A stretch of 6,396 bases of DNA, from NCBI GenBank assembly GCA_000437355.1, contig FR899756.1, positions 1 to 6,396 on the forward strand, read 5' to 3'. The position numbers and the translations under genes are program-made. Below, piece by piece: positions 5,582 through 6,396 of the stretch (the first letter of the stretch is position 1; each line of letters begins with the position of its first letter). Origin of the DNA: Firmicutes bacterium CAG:460 (GTDB lineage: Bacteria; Bacillota_I; Bacilli_A; RF39; UBA660). The notes under the pieces were generated by a model. It saw nothing but the letters and a program-made list of their open reading frames with translations, did no database searches and was not told the DNA's origin.

Positions 5582-6316
5582 CTAACAAGGATTTCCTTCA
5601 ATACATTTACTATTTTCTTTTTTATTTACATCTTCTATAATCTTTTTATAAGCACTCTTTAATTCATCTTTTTGTTTATCACTTAATACTTCATATGGAT
5701 TAGTTTGACTTTCCACAGTTGCTACATGAATACCAACAACTTTACCATCTTTAACTCCTACAACAGTTGGAGCATATAATCTTTTAACACCAGTATCATA
5801 CATATTACCAGCATCATCTTTTACATAAAATTCTTCTAAATAATCATCTAAAAATTCTAATATTTCATAATAAGCATCTGTACCTTTTTTAGTTTGTTCA
5901 GGCTCAATACTTCCAGAGAATTTATATGTATCTCTTATATCAAGAATATCTACATAATAAACTTTATCTTGTTTCATTTCTTTAGCAACATCAATTAATA
6001 CTGGAACAGCATTTCTACACCATGGACATGCTGCAAAACCGAAATAAATTATTGCATCTTCATTTTTTAATACATCAAGAATTTCCTTACCTGTCTTATA
6101 AACAATTGGATTTTCTTCAGGTATTTCTACATTAACATACTCCTCATTACTATTTTCATTAACAAGTTCATTTAATGCTTCATATTCATTTTTAAACTTC
6201 ATTGCATCACTAATCTTTTCATCTTTATGAGTTATTATTGCATAACCACATAAACCAATAACAAGTGCTGCACAAACAAATATCACTATCATATATATTT
6301 TATTACTTTTTTCCAT
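5582..6316 (-). CDS. Membrane-anchored thioredoxin-fold protein (CPWC)
   Basis: This 244-residue protein is probably a thiol-disulfide oxidoreductase facing outside. Residues 8-29 form one membrane anchor (YMIVIFVCAALVIGLCGYAI) after a short charged N-terminus, with no lipobox. A charged linker runs to about 75. The thioredoxin-like domain starts near 76: IIYFGFAACPWC puts the active-site CPWC at 97-100, and YAPTVV (181-186) holds the expected cis-Pro at 183. About 80 residues separate these, more than in classical thioredoxin, as in bacteriocin-accessory/Bta-like members of the superfamily. Two further cysteines end the protein (C238 and C244, CIEGNPC). GGGAG lies 10 nt before the ATG. It heads a two-gene unit with the methyltransferase. 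Only weak promoter signals are seen upstream (TATTAT at 6342-6337, poor -35). Confidence 0.9.
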   Translation of the reverse strand: MEKSNKIYMIVIFVCAALVIGLCGYAIITHKDEKISDAMKFKNEYEALNELVNENSNEEYVNVEIPEENPIVYKTGKEILDVLKNEDAIIYFGFAACPWCRNAVPVLIDVAKEMKQDKVYYVDILDIRDTYKFSGSIEPEQTKKGTDAYYEILEFLDDYLEEFYVKDDAGNMYDTGVKRLYAPTVVGVKDGKVVGIHVATVESQTNPYEVLSDKQKDELKSAYKKIIEDVNKKENSKCIEGNPC

Positions 6317-6355
6317 TTTTATCTTACTCCCTTACTATAATAAATTATTAACACC

Positions 6356-6394
6356 CTAATATTCTAATTGATAACTTGCGCCAACTGTCACTCC
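6356..6394 (-). CDS. Possible C-terminal end of a further upstream gene (12 codons)
   Basis: One open frame enters from the right edge and reads GVTVGASYQLEY before TAG (6358-6356), with codons typical of this genome. Another open frame (RSDSWRKLSIRILGC, stop at 6350-6348) uses the rare CGC codon and is less likely. The fragment is too short to identify. If real, the thioredoxin-like gene starts about 40 nt downstream and could belong to the same operon. Confidence 0.3.
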   Translation of the reverse strand, partial: GVTVGASYQLEY

Positions 6395-6396
6395 TC

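Noticed and set aside
5574..5588. TTG start for the methyltransferase at 5588
   Set aside because: It would overlap the preceding gene and lacks a ribosome binding site, while TAGGAG is ideally placed for the ATG at 5573.

Overview
The window comes from a very AT-rich, low-GC Gram-positive-type bacterium. The evidence is AT-biased codons throughout, AGGAGG-like ribosome binding sites, TTGACA/TATAAT promoters, and an scpA-scpB pair. UGG is used for Trp and UGA is used as a stop, so the code is standard and not the Mycoplasma one. An uncultured Bacillota or Mollicutes-like gut lineage would fit, but that is inference. Every protein gene lies on the minus strand; only the tRNA is on the plus strand.

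Region 1 (1-1166): the left edge holds the first 314 codons of histidyl-tRNA synthetase (hisS). It is preceded by a near-ideal promoter and a leader of about 140 nt. The leader encodes the 20-residue peptide MNNFEKFFHHHKIMHLELRH, with five His codons. It is followed by an intrinsic terminator whose 5' arm can instead pair with a segment inside the leader ORF. This is the layout of a ribosome-mediated histidine attenuator, in a type of bacterium where a tRNA-sensing T-box would be expected, and it is the most interesting element here. A divergent promoter drives tRNA-Leu(CAA).

Region 2 (1172-2011): the tRNA-Leu gene and its hairpin terminator are followed by an accessory-looking stretch. It holds an unassigned, structured, less AT-rich segment and one orphan 96-residue zinc-ribbon-like protein with its own promoter. 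It ends in a second copy of the tRNA 3' end (CAGGCACCA) with another terminator. It may be a small insertion or remnant at a tRNA 3' end.

Region 3 (2025-4851): one operon, read right to left: a single-pass membrane protein of unknown function, scpA, scpB and a DUF6512-like integral membrane protein. ScpA and ScpB are the non-SMC subunits of the chromosome-condensing SMC complex. Junctions are tight: a 9-nt gap, a 4-nt ATGA overlap, then roughly 32-44 nt. A promoter lies just upstream, partly inside the preceding terminator.

Region 4 (4865-6396): a two-gene unit of a membrane-anchored thioredoxin-fold protein (CPWC) and a class I SAM-dependent methyltransferase, closed by a strong terminator. 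The right edge may contain the last codons of another minus-strand gene.
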